DNA from: Acidimicrobiaceae bacterium
GTDB taxonomy: Bacteria; Actinomycetota; Acidimicrobiia; Acidimicrobiales; Aldehydirespiratoraceae
Reading direction: 5' to 3'
DNA length: 64,000 nucleotides
NCBI GenBank assembly: GCA_026706815.1
Contig: JAPOYA010000059.1
Span: 1 to 64,000 of the forward strand
This document shows, piece by piece, positions 53,123-60,604 of this stretch. Below the pieces are notes generated by a model. It saw nothing but the letters and a program-made list of their open reading frames with translations. It had not been told where the DNA came from and made no database searches. Position 1 is the stretch's first letter. Every line of letters begins with the position of its first letter. A program made the translations under genes and the position numbers.

Positions 53123-54313
53123 ATGGATCTTTGTTACACCGAGGACGAAGAAGCGTTCCGTGACGAACTGCGGACGTGGCTCAAAGGTGCTCTGCCCAAC
53201 GTAGGCCCGCCTCCGACAGACCACACAGATCTTGAAGCTCGCAGGGCTTACGACACCCGCTGGCAGCGGATCTTGTACGAGGCGGGCTACGCCGGCGTCC
53301 ATTGGCCCGCCGAGTTCGGGGGACGGGGCTCGACACCCACTGAACACCTGATTTTCCTTGAGGAAACGGAACGAGCGGGGGCGCCTTATGTCGGTGTGAA
53401 CTTCGTGGGGCAACTGCACGCTGGACCAACTCTGATAGCCGAGGCCGCGCCCGAACAGCAGCGCGCCCACCTGGCCCCGATCCTGCGCGGCGATCATGTC
53501 TGGTGTCAGGGTTTCTCGGAACCCGGATCAGGCTCAGATTTGGCTTCTCTCACCACACGGGCATTCGACGACGGTGATCACTATGTGGTGACCGGCCAGA
53601 AAATCTGGACCTCCTTCGCCCAGGTGGCCGACTACTGCGAATTGTTGGTGCGCACCGATCCGGATGTTCCCAAACACCGGGGGATTACGTGGCTGATAAT
53701 GCCGATGGACCTTCCAGGCATCGAGATACGCCCGATTGTGACCGCTCTCGGCGCGAGCGAGTTCGCGGAGATGTTCTTGGACGAAGTCCGAATTCCCAAG
53801 GTCAACCGCGTCGGTGGTCACAACGATGGCTGGCGGGTGACAATGGTGACCTTCGCCTTCGAGCGGGGCACTGCCTTCATCAGCGAGATCATCGCCTCCC
53901 AGCGGCTGCTGGCGGACCTCGCGAAGGTCGCCCAGAAGGTGACGAGAGGTTCGGCACGAGCCTCCGATGACGCAGAGATCCGACGTCGACTCGGCCGCCT
54001 TGAAGCTGAACTGGATGCTCTGTGGTCCTTGACCAAACGCAATGTGAGTCAGGCCCAGCGCACCGGCATGGTCGGACCCGGGGGCTCGGTCTTCAAGCTT
54101 GCCTATGCCGACACTCGAAAACGAATGTCCGACTTGGCAGAGCAGATCCTGGGTCGGGCCGGCCTCGCTATTGGTGACACGCTTGATCTGGGCGAGCTCG
54201 ATCATGTGGGAGAGAGGCTCTACACGTTGACTCTGACCATTGCCGCGGGGACGTCGGAGATACAGCGCACCATCGTGGGTGAACGCCTGCTGGGACTCCC
54301 CAAGGATCGATGA
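53123..54313 (+). CDS. Acyl-CoA dehydrogenase, catalytic-type subunit
   Basis: A 396-aa flavoprotein. GFSEPGSGSDL (FAD/substrate), WTSFAQVADY and the C-terminal AAGTSEIQRTIVGERLLGLP are ACAD motifs. The usual catalytic Glu before GTS is Ala here. A Glu (247) in VTFAFERGTAF lies at the helix-G position used as base in isovaleryl-CoA dehydrogenase and in the alpha subunits of mycobacterial steroid-degrading FadE pairs. A second ACAD gene follows after 40 bases, so a heteromeric enzyme is likely. Confidence 0.87.
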   Translation: MDLCYTEDEEAFRDELRTWLKGALPNVGPPPTDHTDLEARRAYDTRWQRILYEAGYAGVHWPAEFGGRGSTPTEHLIFLEETERAGAPYVGVNFVGQLHAGPTLIAEAAPEQQRAHLAPILRGDHVWCQGFSEPGSGSDLASLTTRAFDDGDHYVVTGQKIWTSFAQVADYCELLVRTDPDVPKHRGITWLIMPMDLPGIEIRPIVTALGASEFAEMFLDEVRIPKVNRVGGHNDGWRVTMVTFAFERGTAFISEIIASQRLLADLAKVAQKVTRGSARASDDAEIRRRLGRLEAELDALWSLTKRNVSQAQRTGMVGPGGSVFKLAYADTRKRMSDLAEQILGRAGLAIGDTLDLGELDHVGERLYTLTLTIAAGTSEIQRTIVGERLLGLPKDR

Positions 54314-54353
54314 CTGGGGACAGCAGGGACAGCAGGGATTGCAGGGATGAGCA
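54314..54353 (+). repeat. Short tandem repeats between the two dehydrogenase genes
   Basis: The 40-base gap contains GGGACAGCA repeated, then GGGATTGCA and GGGATGAGC, about four 9-base units. The last one supplies the AGGGA ribosome site of the downstream ATG at 54354. Confidence 0.6.
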
Positions 54354-55391
54354 ATGGACTTTGAGCTGAACGAAGACCAGGAGGCCCTGGCCGAGGGTGT
54401 GGCGGCTCTGTGCGCTGGTCGTTTCGACATCGGAACTGTCCGCGCAATGGCGTCCGACGGGCTTGATCGCGGGCGTTGGACAGAGCTCGCGCAAACGGGT
54501 GTGTTCTCGTTGACGCGGCCCGAAGCCGAGGGTGGGCTGGGCATGGGTTGGGCTGAAGCGGTGGTCGTCTTTGAACAACTGGGCCGTGCATTGGTGCCCG
54601 GTCCGTTGGCAGCCGCAACCTTGACGGCTTCGCTGGTGGGATTGTCTGAAACGGCGACCGCCGTGGAGACCAGCGGACTGGACCCGGTAGAAATCGGCGA
54701 AGGAGCGGCTGAGGGCAGCATTGTGGTCGGCGCCCTCCAGCGCTGCGGCGGGCCTTGCTTCGTAGAGTTCGCGGAGTGGGTCGACGGGTTGATAATCAGC
54801 GATGACGAAGGACTGTGGTGGGTTGACGCGGAATGGCTGAAAGCCGCGGATGCCGCTCCGGCTGCCCACCCGCTGGACCCGCTCACCCCGGTATCGGCTG
54901 TCTCCGAGCTTCCTCAAGGACGCAGAATCGCCGATAGGAGCACGGCGGTCGTTTGGCGAAGATGCGGTGCGCTGCTCACTTCCGCGCTGCAACTCGGCAT
55001 TGCCTCCGGGGCTACAGACCAGGCCGTCGAATACGCCAAACAACGTGAGCAATTCGGCAAACCGATCGGCGCCTTTCAAGCAGTGAAGCACCGTTGTGCC
55101 GACATGATCACGCGAGTCGAGGTGCTTCGGGCCGCGGTCTACGCAGCGGCTGTGACCGTCGACGGCAAAGGAGTCGACGATCCCTCCCGCTCAGTGGCGG
55201 TGGCCAAAATTCTCGCCTCCAGCGCGGCCGCGGCTTGCGCCAAGGACTCGGTCCAGGTCCACGGTGGCATGGGTTACACCTGGGAAGTCGATGCTCACCT
55301 CTTCTTGAAGCGGGCTTGGGTACACGACCTCGCTTTCGGCGACGGCGACGACTATGCCGATCAACTGGCCCGCGGCCTGCTCAGCGGCTGA
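54354..55391 (+). CDS. Acyl-CoA dehydrogenase, partner subunit
   Basis: A 345-aa ACAD that is shorter than usual in the middle beta domain and lacks the SEPGxGSD motif. It keeps KQREQFGKPIGAFQAVKHRC and VHGGMGYTWEVDAHLFLKRA, which are the FAD-binding segments supplied by the beta subunit in heteromeric FadE enzymes. It should combine with the product of the preceding gene as an alpha2beta2 enzyme introducing a double bond into a CoA ester. Confidence 0.87.
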   Translation: MDFELNEDQEALAEGVAALCAGRFDIGTVRAMASDGLDRGRWTELAQTGVFSLTRPEAEGGLGMGWAEAVVVFEQLGRALVPGPLAAATLTASLVGLSETATAVETSGLDPVEIGEGAAEGSIVVGALQRCGGPCFVEFAEWVDGLIISDDEGLWWVDAEWLKAADAAPAAHPLDPLTPVSAVSELPQGRRIADRSTAVVWRRCGALLTSALQLGIASGATDQAVEYAKQREQFGKPIGAFQAVKHRCADMITRVEVLRAAVYAAAVTVDGKGVDDPSRSVAVAKILASSAAAACAKDSVQVHGGMGYTWEVDAHLFLKRAWVHDLAFGDGDDYADQLARGLLSG

Positions 55392-55416
55392 ATCGGCGCA
55401 ATCGGCCACGGCGTGA

Positions 55417-55422
55417 CATTAT
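55417..55422 (+). promoter_or_regulatory. Possible -10 box of DUF1214 copy 3
   Basis: CATTAT, 6 bases before the ATG at 55429, the spacing of the leaderless genes here. Confidence 0.35.
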
Positions 55423-55428
55423 CCGCTT

Positions 55429-56568
55429 ATGGCAAACGCGCGGATGACCGACAATCCAGCTCCCCAGGCCACCGCTGCACTCGACGATCTGATCGCGACT
55501 CTCGCAGAGATCCGCGACGGGTACGTTCTCGACCCTGCCCGATGGGTGGAGCCTCTTGAGCAGGTCGAGGCGTTCCGTTATGTGGGGCAGATGCTCTCCG
55601 CCATGTCGGAGCTGTATTGGGAGGCGATGCCTGAACACCCGCGTTTTGTCGGAATCGTGGACCCGGGCCGCAAACTCCAGGGCGACAATCCCGATGCCGT
55701 CTACCACTACGCCCGCATTGACGGCACCAGAAAATACCGTGTGAGCGGACGCATTCAAAAGGAGTGCTACACCTCGTTTACCCTGCATGCAACTGCTGAG
55801 GACGGCGGTATGGCCGGACCGCTCCGGGGCGACGTCAACGACCGTGACCTGGCTGTTGCTGAGGACGGGACCTACAGCCTGACCCTCAGCGCCGACCCGG
55901 CTGATGCCGAGGGCGGGGATTGGCTGAAGCTGGAACCCGACACGATCGTGGTGGTGGTGCGAGGTTATTTCCAGTTGCCGTTGTCGGCCCAGAACGACAG
56001 TCAGATCCATGTGGACATCGATATCGAGTGTTTGGATGTTCACTCGCCTCCGCCGCCTCTGAGCGATGAATTCATCGCCGGACGCATGAATGAGGGAATC
56101 GCCTTTCTGCGACAGGTGACAGTCGGGCAGGGTCCCTTCGGCGGCGGTTCGGGGGCGCCGTTCGTGTCTGATGTCCCCAACGAGCTTCCCACTCCGTTCA
56201 GTTTCCGCGATTCAGGATTGCCTGTGCCGGGGGCGGCCGACATCCATTACGCCATGACCCGCTGGGAGCTTGAACCCGGTCAGGCTCTGGTGATGCGCGG
56301 CACGCTTCCGCGGGGGCCTTTCGTGAATGTGATGCTTTGGAACGCCCATATGCAGACGCTGGAATACCGCAACCGAAACTCATCGCTCAATGCCGGGCAG
56401 ATCAACTACAACGACGACGGCAGTTTCGAGATCTGGGTTTGCGCCGAAGATCCCGGTCACCCCAACTGGCTCGACACCGATTCCCACCAGCGGGGCTCCA
56501 TCTTCTGGCGTTATCTGCTCCCCGAGTCCGACCCCGACCTGGTCACTGCCGAAGTAGTCAACCTTTGA
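55429..56568 (+). CDS. DUF1214 domain protein (copy 3)
   Basis: A 379-aa paralogue of the 29673 and 35144 proteins, with FRYVGQMLSAMSELYWEAM in place of the usual N-terminal segment, DAVYHYARIDGTRKYRVSGR, and DGSFEIWVCAEDPGHPNWLD near the end. It terminates in VTAEVVNL, strikingly like the end of McrC (VTAEVVAL) 5.4 kb away; the two DNA ends match at 24 of 28 bases, as part of a longer direct repeat. Function unknown. Confidence 0.85.
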   Translation: MANARMTDNPAPQATAALDDLIATLAEIRDGYVLDPARWVEPLEQVEAFRYVGQMLSAMSELYWEAMPEHPRFVGIVDPGRKLQGDNPDAVYHYARIDGTRKYRVSGRIQKECYTSFTLHATAEDGGMAGPLRGDVNDRDLAVAEDGTYSLTLSADPADAEGGDWLKLEPDTIVVVVRGYFQLPLSAQNDSQIHVDIDIECLDVHSPPPPLSDEFIAGRMNEGIAFLRQVTVGQGPFGGGSGAPFVSDVPNELPTPFSFRDSGLPVPGAADIHYAMTRWELEPGQALVMRGTLPRGPFVNVMLWNAHMQTLEYRNRNSSLNAGQINYNDDGSFEIWVCAEDPGHPNWLDTDSHQRGSIFWRYLLPESDPDLVTAEVVNL

Positions 56569-56880
56569 GTCTGTGAGCCGGCTGGACTACTCGGGTTTGT
56601 CGGCTCCTGTGTCGCTGTCCTCATCGGGTGCTGAGGGCATGCCGATTCGCAGATAGCCCTCAATGCGGGCTAGCCGCTCCCCGTTCTGAGAGACTACCTC
56701 TCGGAGTTTTGTGATGTCTTCGCGGATGTCCTCGCGGAGTTTGTCGGTGTTGTGCTGCTGGTGCCAGACGATTCCCATCCCGGCCACGACAAAGGTGACG
56801 ACGGGCACGATCGCATCCAAGTCCATTCGCGGATGGTAGCTGACTCTGGATCTATATGCAATAGAAAATCATGAAACATC
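56542..56880. repeat. Left flanking direct repeat of the mcrBC locus
   Basis: Aligns with 61982-62370. Conserved islands: the coding end GTCAC(T/A)GCCGAAGTAGTC, GCCAGACGATTCCCAT inside the small gene, and TGCAAT(A/G)GAAAAT(C/A)ATGAAA upstream of it. Copies are diverged, with indels of up to about 70 bases. Both encode a small coiled-coil membrane protein on the minus strand. Confidence 0.7.
56587..56826 (-). CDS. Small membrane-anchored coiled-coil protein (copy A)
   Basis: A 79-aa protein with an N-terminal hydrophobic segment (IVPVVTFVVAGMGIVWHQQ) followed by a charged helix (TDKLREDIREDITKLREVVS) and the ending QNGERLARIEGYLRIG. It is a homologue of the 102-aa protein at 62011-62319, from which it differs by missing heptads. 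TACCAT lies 6 bases before its ATG. No named function; it probably anchors a coiled coil to the membrane. Confidence 0.75.
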   Translation of the reverse strand: MDLDAIVPVVTFVVAGMGIVWHQQHNTDKLREDIREDITKLREVVSQNGERLARIEGYLRIGMPSAPDEDSDTGADKPE

Positions 56881-57071
56881 TGAGATGCAACTTGGACTTG
56901 GGACTGCCAGTTGCCGGCGAAGCGGACTAGTTCAACAGACCGAATGCTGTCGCGGGCCCCGGTTCTCAGCAGCTAGGCTCTTCAGAGTTGCCAACCGATG
57001 TGGGGCTCATTTGATGGAGCGGTGCACACTCAAGAGCAATAGGATTGCCTCCCATGACTGTTGCCGGCGAC

Positions 57072-57111
57072 ACCGACCAAACCGAGATATGACCGACCAA
57101 TCCGAGATATG
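57072..57111 (+). repeat. 20-bp tandem duplication at the start of the repeat-only gene
   Basis: ACCGACCAAACCGAGATATG (57072-57091) is followed by the same unit with one change (57092-57111). Since 20 is not a multiple of 3, the frame from the ATG at 57054 now stops at TGA 57090-57092, and the duplication creates a new ATG at 57089. Confidence 0.8.
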
Positions 57112-57790
57112 GCAAGGTCGCTTCGAGGAGTACCTAGATTTCCTTCGTTCTGAAGGACGTTCGCAGGGCACGATCGCCGACACCCAGAGCATTGTTTCGC
57201 GTTGGATCGATTATGCGCTGTCCTGTGGTGAGAGTCCCGAGGTGTTCGATGAGGATCTGCTCGAAGGGTTCCTGGGTCGCTTGGATCTCAGTGAGAATTC
57301 GCGGCGAAGCTATACCAGCCACATCCGAGGCTGGTGTCAGTACCGGCAGACGGGTCGGATAGCCCACCGTGTTGGACGGCGCAGCTACAGGAGTGGTCGA
57401 CGAAGCCGGCATCGGCTGTCGGCGGGACAGAACGTCCGCGGCGATATTGACGATGTCGGCCCTGAGGTGTGGGGTCAGCGTTTTGAGCAGTATTTGGGGG
57501 TGTTGCGTTCAGAGAATCGCTCACCGGGAGGAATAGCGGACACCCAGAGCATTGTTTCGCGTTGGATCGATTATGCGCTGTCCTGTGGTGAGAGTCCCGA
57601 GGTGTTCGATGAGGATCTGCTCGAAGGGTTCCTGGGTCGCTTGGATCTCAGTGAGAATTCGCGGCGAAGCTATACCAGCCACATCCGAGGCTGGTGTCAG
57701 TACCGGCAGGACGGTCTGGATCCTCCGCCGCGGCCCTCACCACCGCCTAGCACAGTATGGCCGCCCATACGGAGGCGGCGCAGGAGCTGA
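57089..57790 (+). CDS. Protein made of two recombinase-core-binding-like repeats
   Basis: A 233-aa protein with two ~80-residue units, about 5-87 and 125-207. Each runs IWQGRFEEYLDFLR / VWGQRFEQYLGVLR to SRRSYTSHIRGWCQYRQ and resembles the N-terminal SAM-like core-binding domain of tyrosine recombinases; no recombinase catalytic domain follows. Residues 31-87 and 151-207 are encoded by exactly identical 171-bp DNA. The basic linker and proline/arginine-rich tail look unconstrained. An upstream ATG (57054) encodes a 12-residue leader, MTVAGDTDQTEI, closely like the McrB start and overlapping this ATG as ATGA. So it is a duplicated mcrB 5' end, functional or decaying. Confidence 0.6.
   Translation: MTDQSEIWQGRFEEYLDFLRSEGRSQGTIADTQSIVSRWIDYALSCGESPEVFDEDLLEGFLGRLDLSENSRRSYTSHIRGWCQYRQTGRIAHRVGRRSYRSGRRSRHRLSAGQNVRGDIDDVGPEVWGQRFEQYLGVLRSENRSPGGIADTQSIVSRWIDYALSCGESPEVFDEDLLEGFLGRLDLSENSRRSYTSHIRGWCQYRQDGLDPPPRPSPPPSTVWPPIRRRRRS
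57179..57349 (+). repeat. 171-bp exact repeat, copy 1
   Basis: Identical base for base to 57539-57709 (offset 360), although the sequence just before each copy differs. Suggests recent gene conversion or duplication. Confidence 0.95.
57539..57709 (+). repeat. 171-bp exact repeat, copy 2
   Basis: Identical to 57179-57349. Confidence 0.95.
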
Positions 57791-57931
57791 CAGTCCGAGT
57801 GCGATGCCTTGAACTCGGCGAGGCCGACGGGCCGACGCCCAGTTTCCCACCCAGCGGTTTTCGGCAGCTACTGTCTTCTGGGCGATCAACCGGCTTGTTC
57901 AATGACAACCCAACAGCAAGGACTCCCACCC

Positions 57932-60592
57932 ATGAGCGTTCCCAGCGACACCGACCAAACCCAGCTTTGGCAACAACGCCTAGAGGAATATCTGAAGGGT
58001 TTGAGCGATCGCGGTCGTTCACACAGCCTGATGTATGAGACTAGTTCGGTTCTCAAAGACTGGATCGGCTATACGTTGTCTCGGGGCACGGATCCCGCAA
58101 CATTTGGCCAAGATCGAGTGGATCAGCAACTGGATGACCGAAATCCAAACCTTGCGGAGGGCTCACGCAGGTCCTATACCGGCCACATCAAACGCTGGTG
58201 TGAGCATTGGCAGACCCAGGATACGAGATCAGGCCAATGGCACGCGCTTGAGAGTTCGAACCGGCAACACCAACGCTATGACGAAAGCGAGTATTGGGAA
58301 GACCGCTTGGAGGAGTACTTCGAGCAACTGCGCGATCAGGGCTACGAAGAACCCACGATCAAAACCAAGAGGTACATTCTCCGGCGCTGGATCAGCCATT
58401 CATTAGCGCGGGGCGCCGATCCTGGAGAATTTGACCAAACCCAAGCGAGACATAATCTGCTTGAGCAGAGTTCGGATCTGTCCGAGGGCTCCCTCGAGCA
58501 CTACCTTGGCCACATCCGTCGATGGTGCGAGTACCTCGAGTCACTCCAGGATGACGAAACCGAGCTGTGGGGGCAACGCATGAAGGAATACCTCGATCAT
58601 CTGCGCGTTCGCGGTTTCAAAGACAGCGTCGATGACATCGGAAATGATGTTCACCGCTGGATCGAGCAAGCGTTGACACAAGACCAGAGTCCCGATTCGT
58701 TTGATGAAGCACTGATCAATTCGATCTTGGAGGAGCGAGGTGAGCTTGCCGATTCGACGGTACAGCGTTATGTCAGAGAGATACGACGGTGGTGTGATTA
58801 CTGGCAGTCGCAGGCCCAAACCCCCCGCGCGTGGGTTGTGCGTGCCGGCGCAAACGGTGAGGCGGAGCAGCACAATCTCAACCACAGCGTAACCACTATG
58901 GGATGGGATCTTGATGAAACTTGGGACCTTGAGCAGTTTGCAAGCCGTCAAGAACTTGGTGAATTTATGATCGATCTGGGACATACCCATTTGGGGACCA
59001 GCCCACGAGACCAAATCTGGAGATTTGGCAGAGAAATGCAGGTTGGCGACTTGCTCGTCATGCCCCAGAAGCGACCTGAAGTCGACTCTCGGCAAGTTGC
59101 GATTGGGCGCGTTCAGGGCCCGTACCAGTACGACACTTCGTTCGGGGACGGGTTGAGACGTCGCAGAGCAGTCGAGTGGCTCCAGACTGACATTTCCAGA
59201 GAAGCCCTTGGAGCGGATTTGAACGACATGTTGAACCGCCCACCAACCGTGTACGCGCTGCGGAACCACGACGCTCCGTATCGGATCCAATATCTGGCGG
59301 AGCACGGTGTCGACCCCGGTGACCGCAATCCCAGCGTCGAGCAAGACCCCGCCGACACTGACGAGCTTGAGATGGAAGACCGTTTGGCAGATGCCGCAGA
59401 GAGGCTGTACTGCGAGCGGGAGTATCTTCAGGAGCTTGTCGGCCTGTTGGAGGACAAGGGGCAGATCATCCTCTACGGGCCGCCGGGCACGGGCAAGACC
59501 TATCTGGCGCAGGAGCTGGCGGTCGCCCTCGCGCCCGCGGAGGCGGCGCGGAGCCTGGTGCAGTTCCATCCGGCCTACTCCTATGAGGACTTCTTCGAGG
59601 GCTATCGCCCGGTCACCGACGACGACGGCCAGATGACCTACGAACTGACACCAGGGCCTTTGTCGAAGTTGGCTTTACATGCGACAGACCACCCCGATCA
59701 GCAGCACGTCATGGTCATCGACGAGATCAACCGAGCGAACCTTCCCAGAGTGCTCGGCGAACTGCTCTACCTGCTCGAATACCGAGACAAGTCGATAGCG
59801 GTGATGCACAGACCCGACGACAGCTTCAAACTGCCGAAGAACCTCTGGTTCATCGGCACGATGAACACCGCGGATCGGTCGATAGCGCTCATAGACGCCG
59901 CTATGCGCAGACGGTTCCACTTCGTGCCGTTCTTCCCTGAGCGAGAACCGACAGCGAGCCTGCTGCGAAAGTGGACCGACGAACACGCGCCCGACCAAGC
60001 CTGGGTACCCGACCTCGTATCAGCCGTCAACAAAGAACTTGAAAAAGAACTGGGCGGGGAGCACCTGCAACTCGGGCCCAGCCATTTCATGAAGCGCGAT
60101 CTCAACGACGGAGGCTTCGAACGCGTCTGGCGATACAACATCGAACCGTTCATCGAGGACCAACTATTCGGCAAACAAGACAAGGTCGAGCAGTTTCGTC
60201 TAGACGCTGTGCTGCAGAGGCACGGTCGGGCTGAATTGGCACTCCAAGAAGCTGATCTCGCCGATGATTCCGAGCCGACGAGCGCGCCAACGAAACCGGA
60301 TAGAAGCACAAGCGGCCGCCAGAACAACGATGCCATGGTCACGGGTCGAGAAATCTATGACAACTATCAGGCCGGTGACCGGACTTATACCTGGATGGGC
60401 CGACAAAGCGGCATAAGTGGCACCCCGCTTAGAGACGATCTCGATTCAGGAGCTTGGAGGAGCCGAGAGTATGAAGTGCGTCACCAGAGCATCACCGGCA
60501 ATCGCAATTGGTTCTCGATCGAGGATTTCGTAACGCTGGTAGACGAATTGAACGGTCCAGATGGTGATGAGTCACCAGCGGGCGACGAGTAG
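57932..60592 (+). CDS. mcrB: McrB-type GTPase with three core-binding-like repeats and PUA/EVE-like domain
   Basis: An 886-aa protein. Three repeats at ~10-94, 118-206 and 210-293 share W-x2-R-x-(E/K)EY at the start and (H/R)IRRWC-(D/E)-(Y/H)-W/L at the end, like recombinase core-binding domains. Residues ~299-455 (AWVVRAGANGEAEQHNL; VGDLLVMPQK; VAIGRVQGPY) look like a PUA/EVE-type modified-base reader. The AAA+ GTPase has GPPGTGKT (516-523), VMVIDEIN (593-600) and GTMNTADRS (642-650), the McrB signature. A further ~85 C-terminal residues follow. ATG 57932 is preferred for AAGGA upstream. McrB with McrC cuts modified DNA. Confidence 0.85.
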   Translation: MSVPSDTDQTQLWQQRLEEYLKGLSDRGRSHSLMYETSSVLKDWIGYTLSRGTDPATFGQDRVDQQLDDRNPNLAEGSRRSYTGHIKRWCEHWQTQDTRSGQWHALESSNRQHQRYDESEYWEDRLEEYFEQLRDQGYEEPTIKTKRYILRRWISHSLARGADPGEFDQTQARHNLLEQSSDLSEGSLEHYLGHIRRWCEYLESLQDDETELWGQRMKEYLDHLRVRGFKDSVDDIGNDVHRWIEQALTQDQSPDSFDEALINSILEERGELADSTVQRYVREIRRWCDYWQSQAQTPRAWVVRAGANGEAEQHNLNHSVTTMGWDLDETWDLEQFASRQELGEFMIDLGHTHLGTSPRDQIWRFGREMQVGDLLVMPQKRPEVDSRQVAIGRVQGPYQYDTSFGDGLRRRRAVEWLQTDISREALGADLNDMLNRPPTVYALRNHDAPYRIQYLAEHGVDPGDRNPSVEQDPADTDELEMEDRLADAAERLYCEREYLQELVGLLEDKGQIILYGPPGTGKTYLAQELAVALAPAEAARSLVQFHPAYSYEDFFEGYRPVTDDDGQMTYELTPGPLSKLALHATDHPDQQHVMVIDEINRANLPRVLGELLYLLEYRDKSIAVMHRPDDSFKLPKNLWFIGTMNTADRSIALIDAAMRRRFHFVPFFPEREPTASLLRKWTDEHAPDQAWVPDLVSAVNKELEKELGGEHLQLGPSHFMKRDLNDGGFERVWRYNIEPFIEDQLFGKQDKVEQFRLDAVLQRHGRAELALQEADLADDSEPTSAPTKPDRSTSGRQNNDAMVTGREIYDNYQAGDRTYTWMGRQSGISGTPLRDDLDSGAWRSREYEVRHQSITGNRNWFSIEDFVTLVDELNGPDGDESPAGDE

Positions 60593-60604
60593 AGGCACGA
60601 CGAG

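Noticed and set aside
57179..57709. Exact repeats considered as a CRISPR or transposon-end signal
   Set aside because: Only two copies of 171 bp, in frame within a coding domain, with no regular short repeats or spacers.
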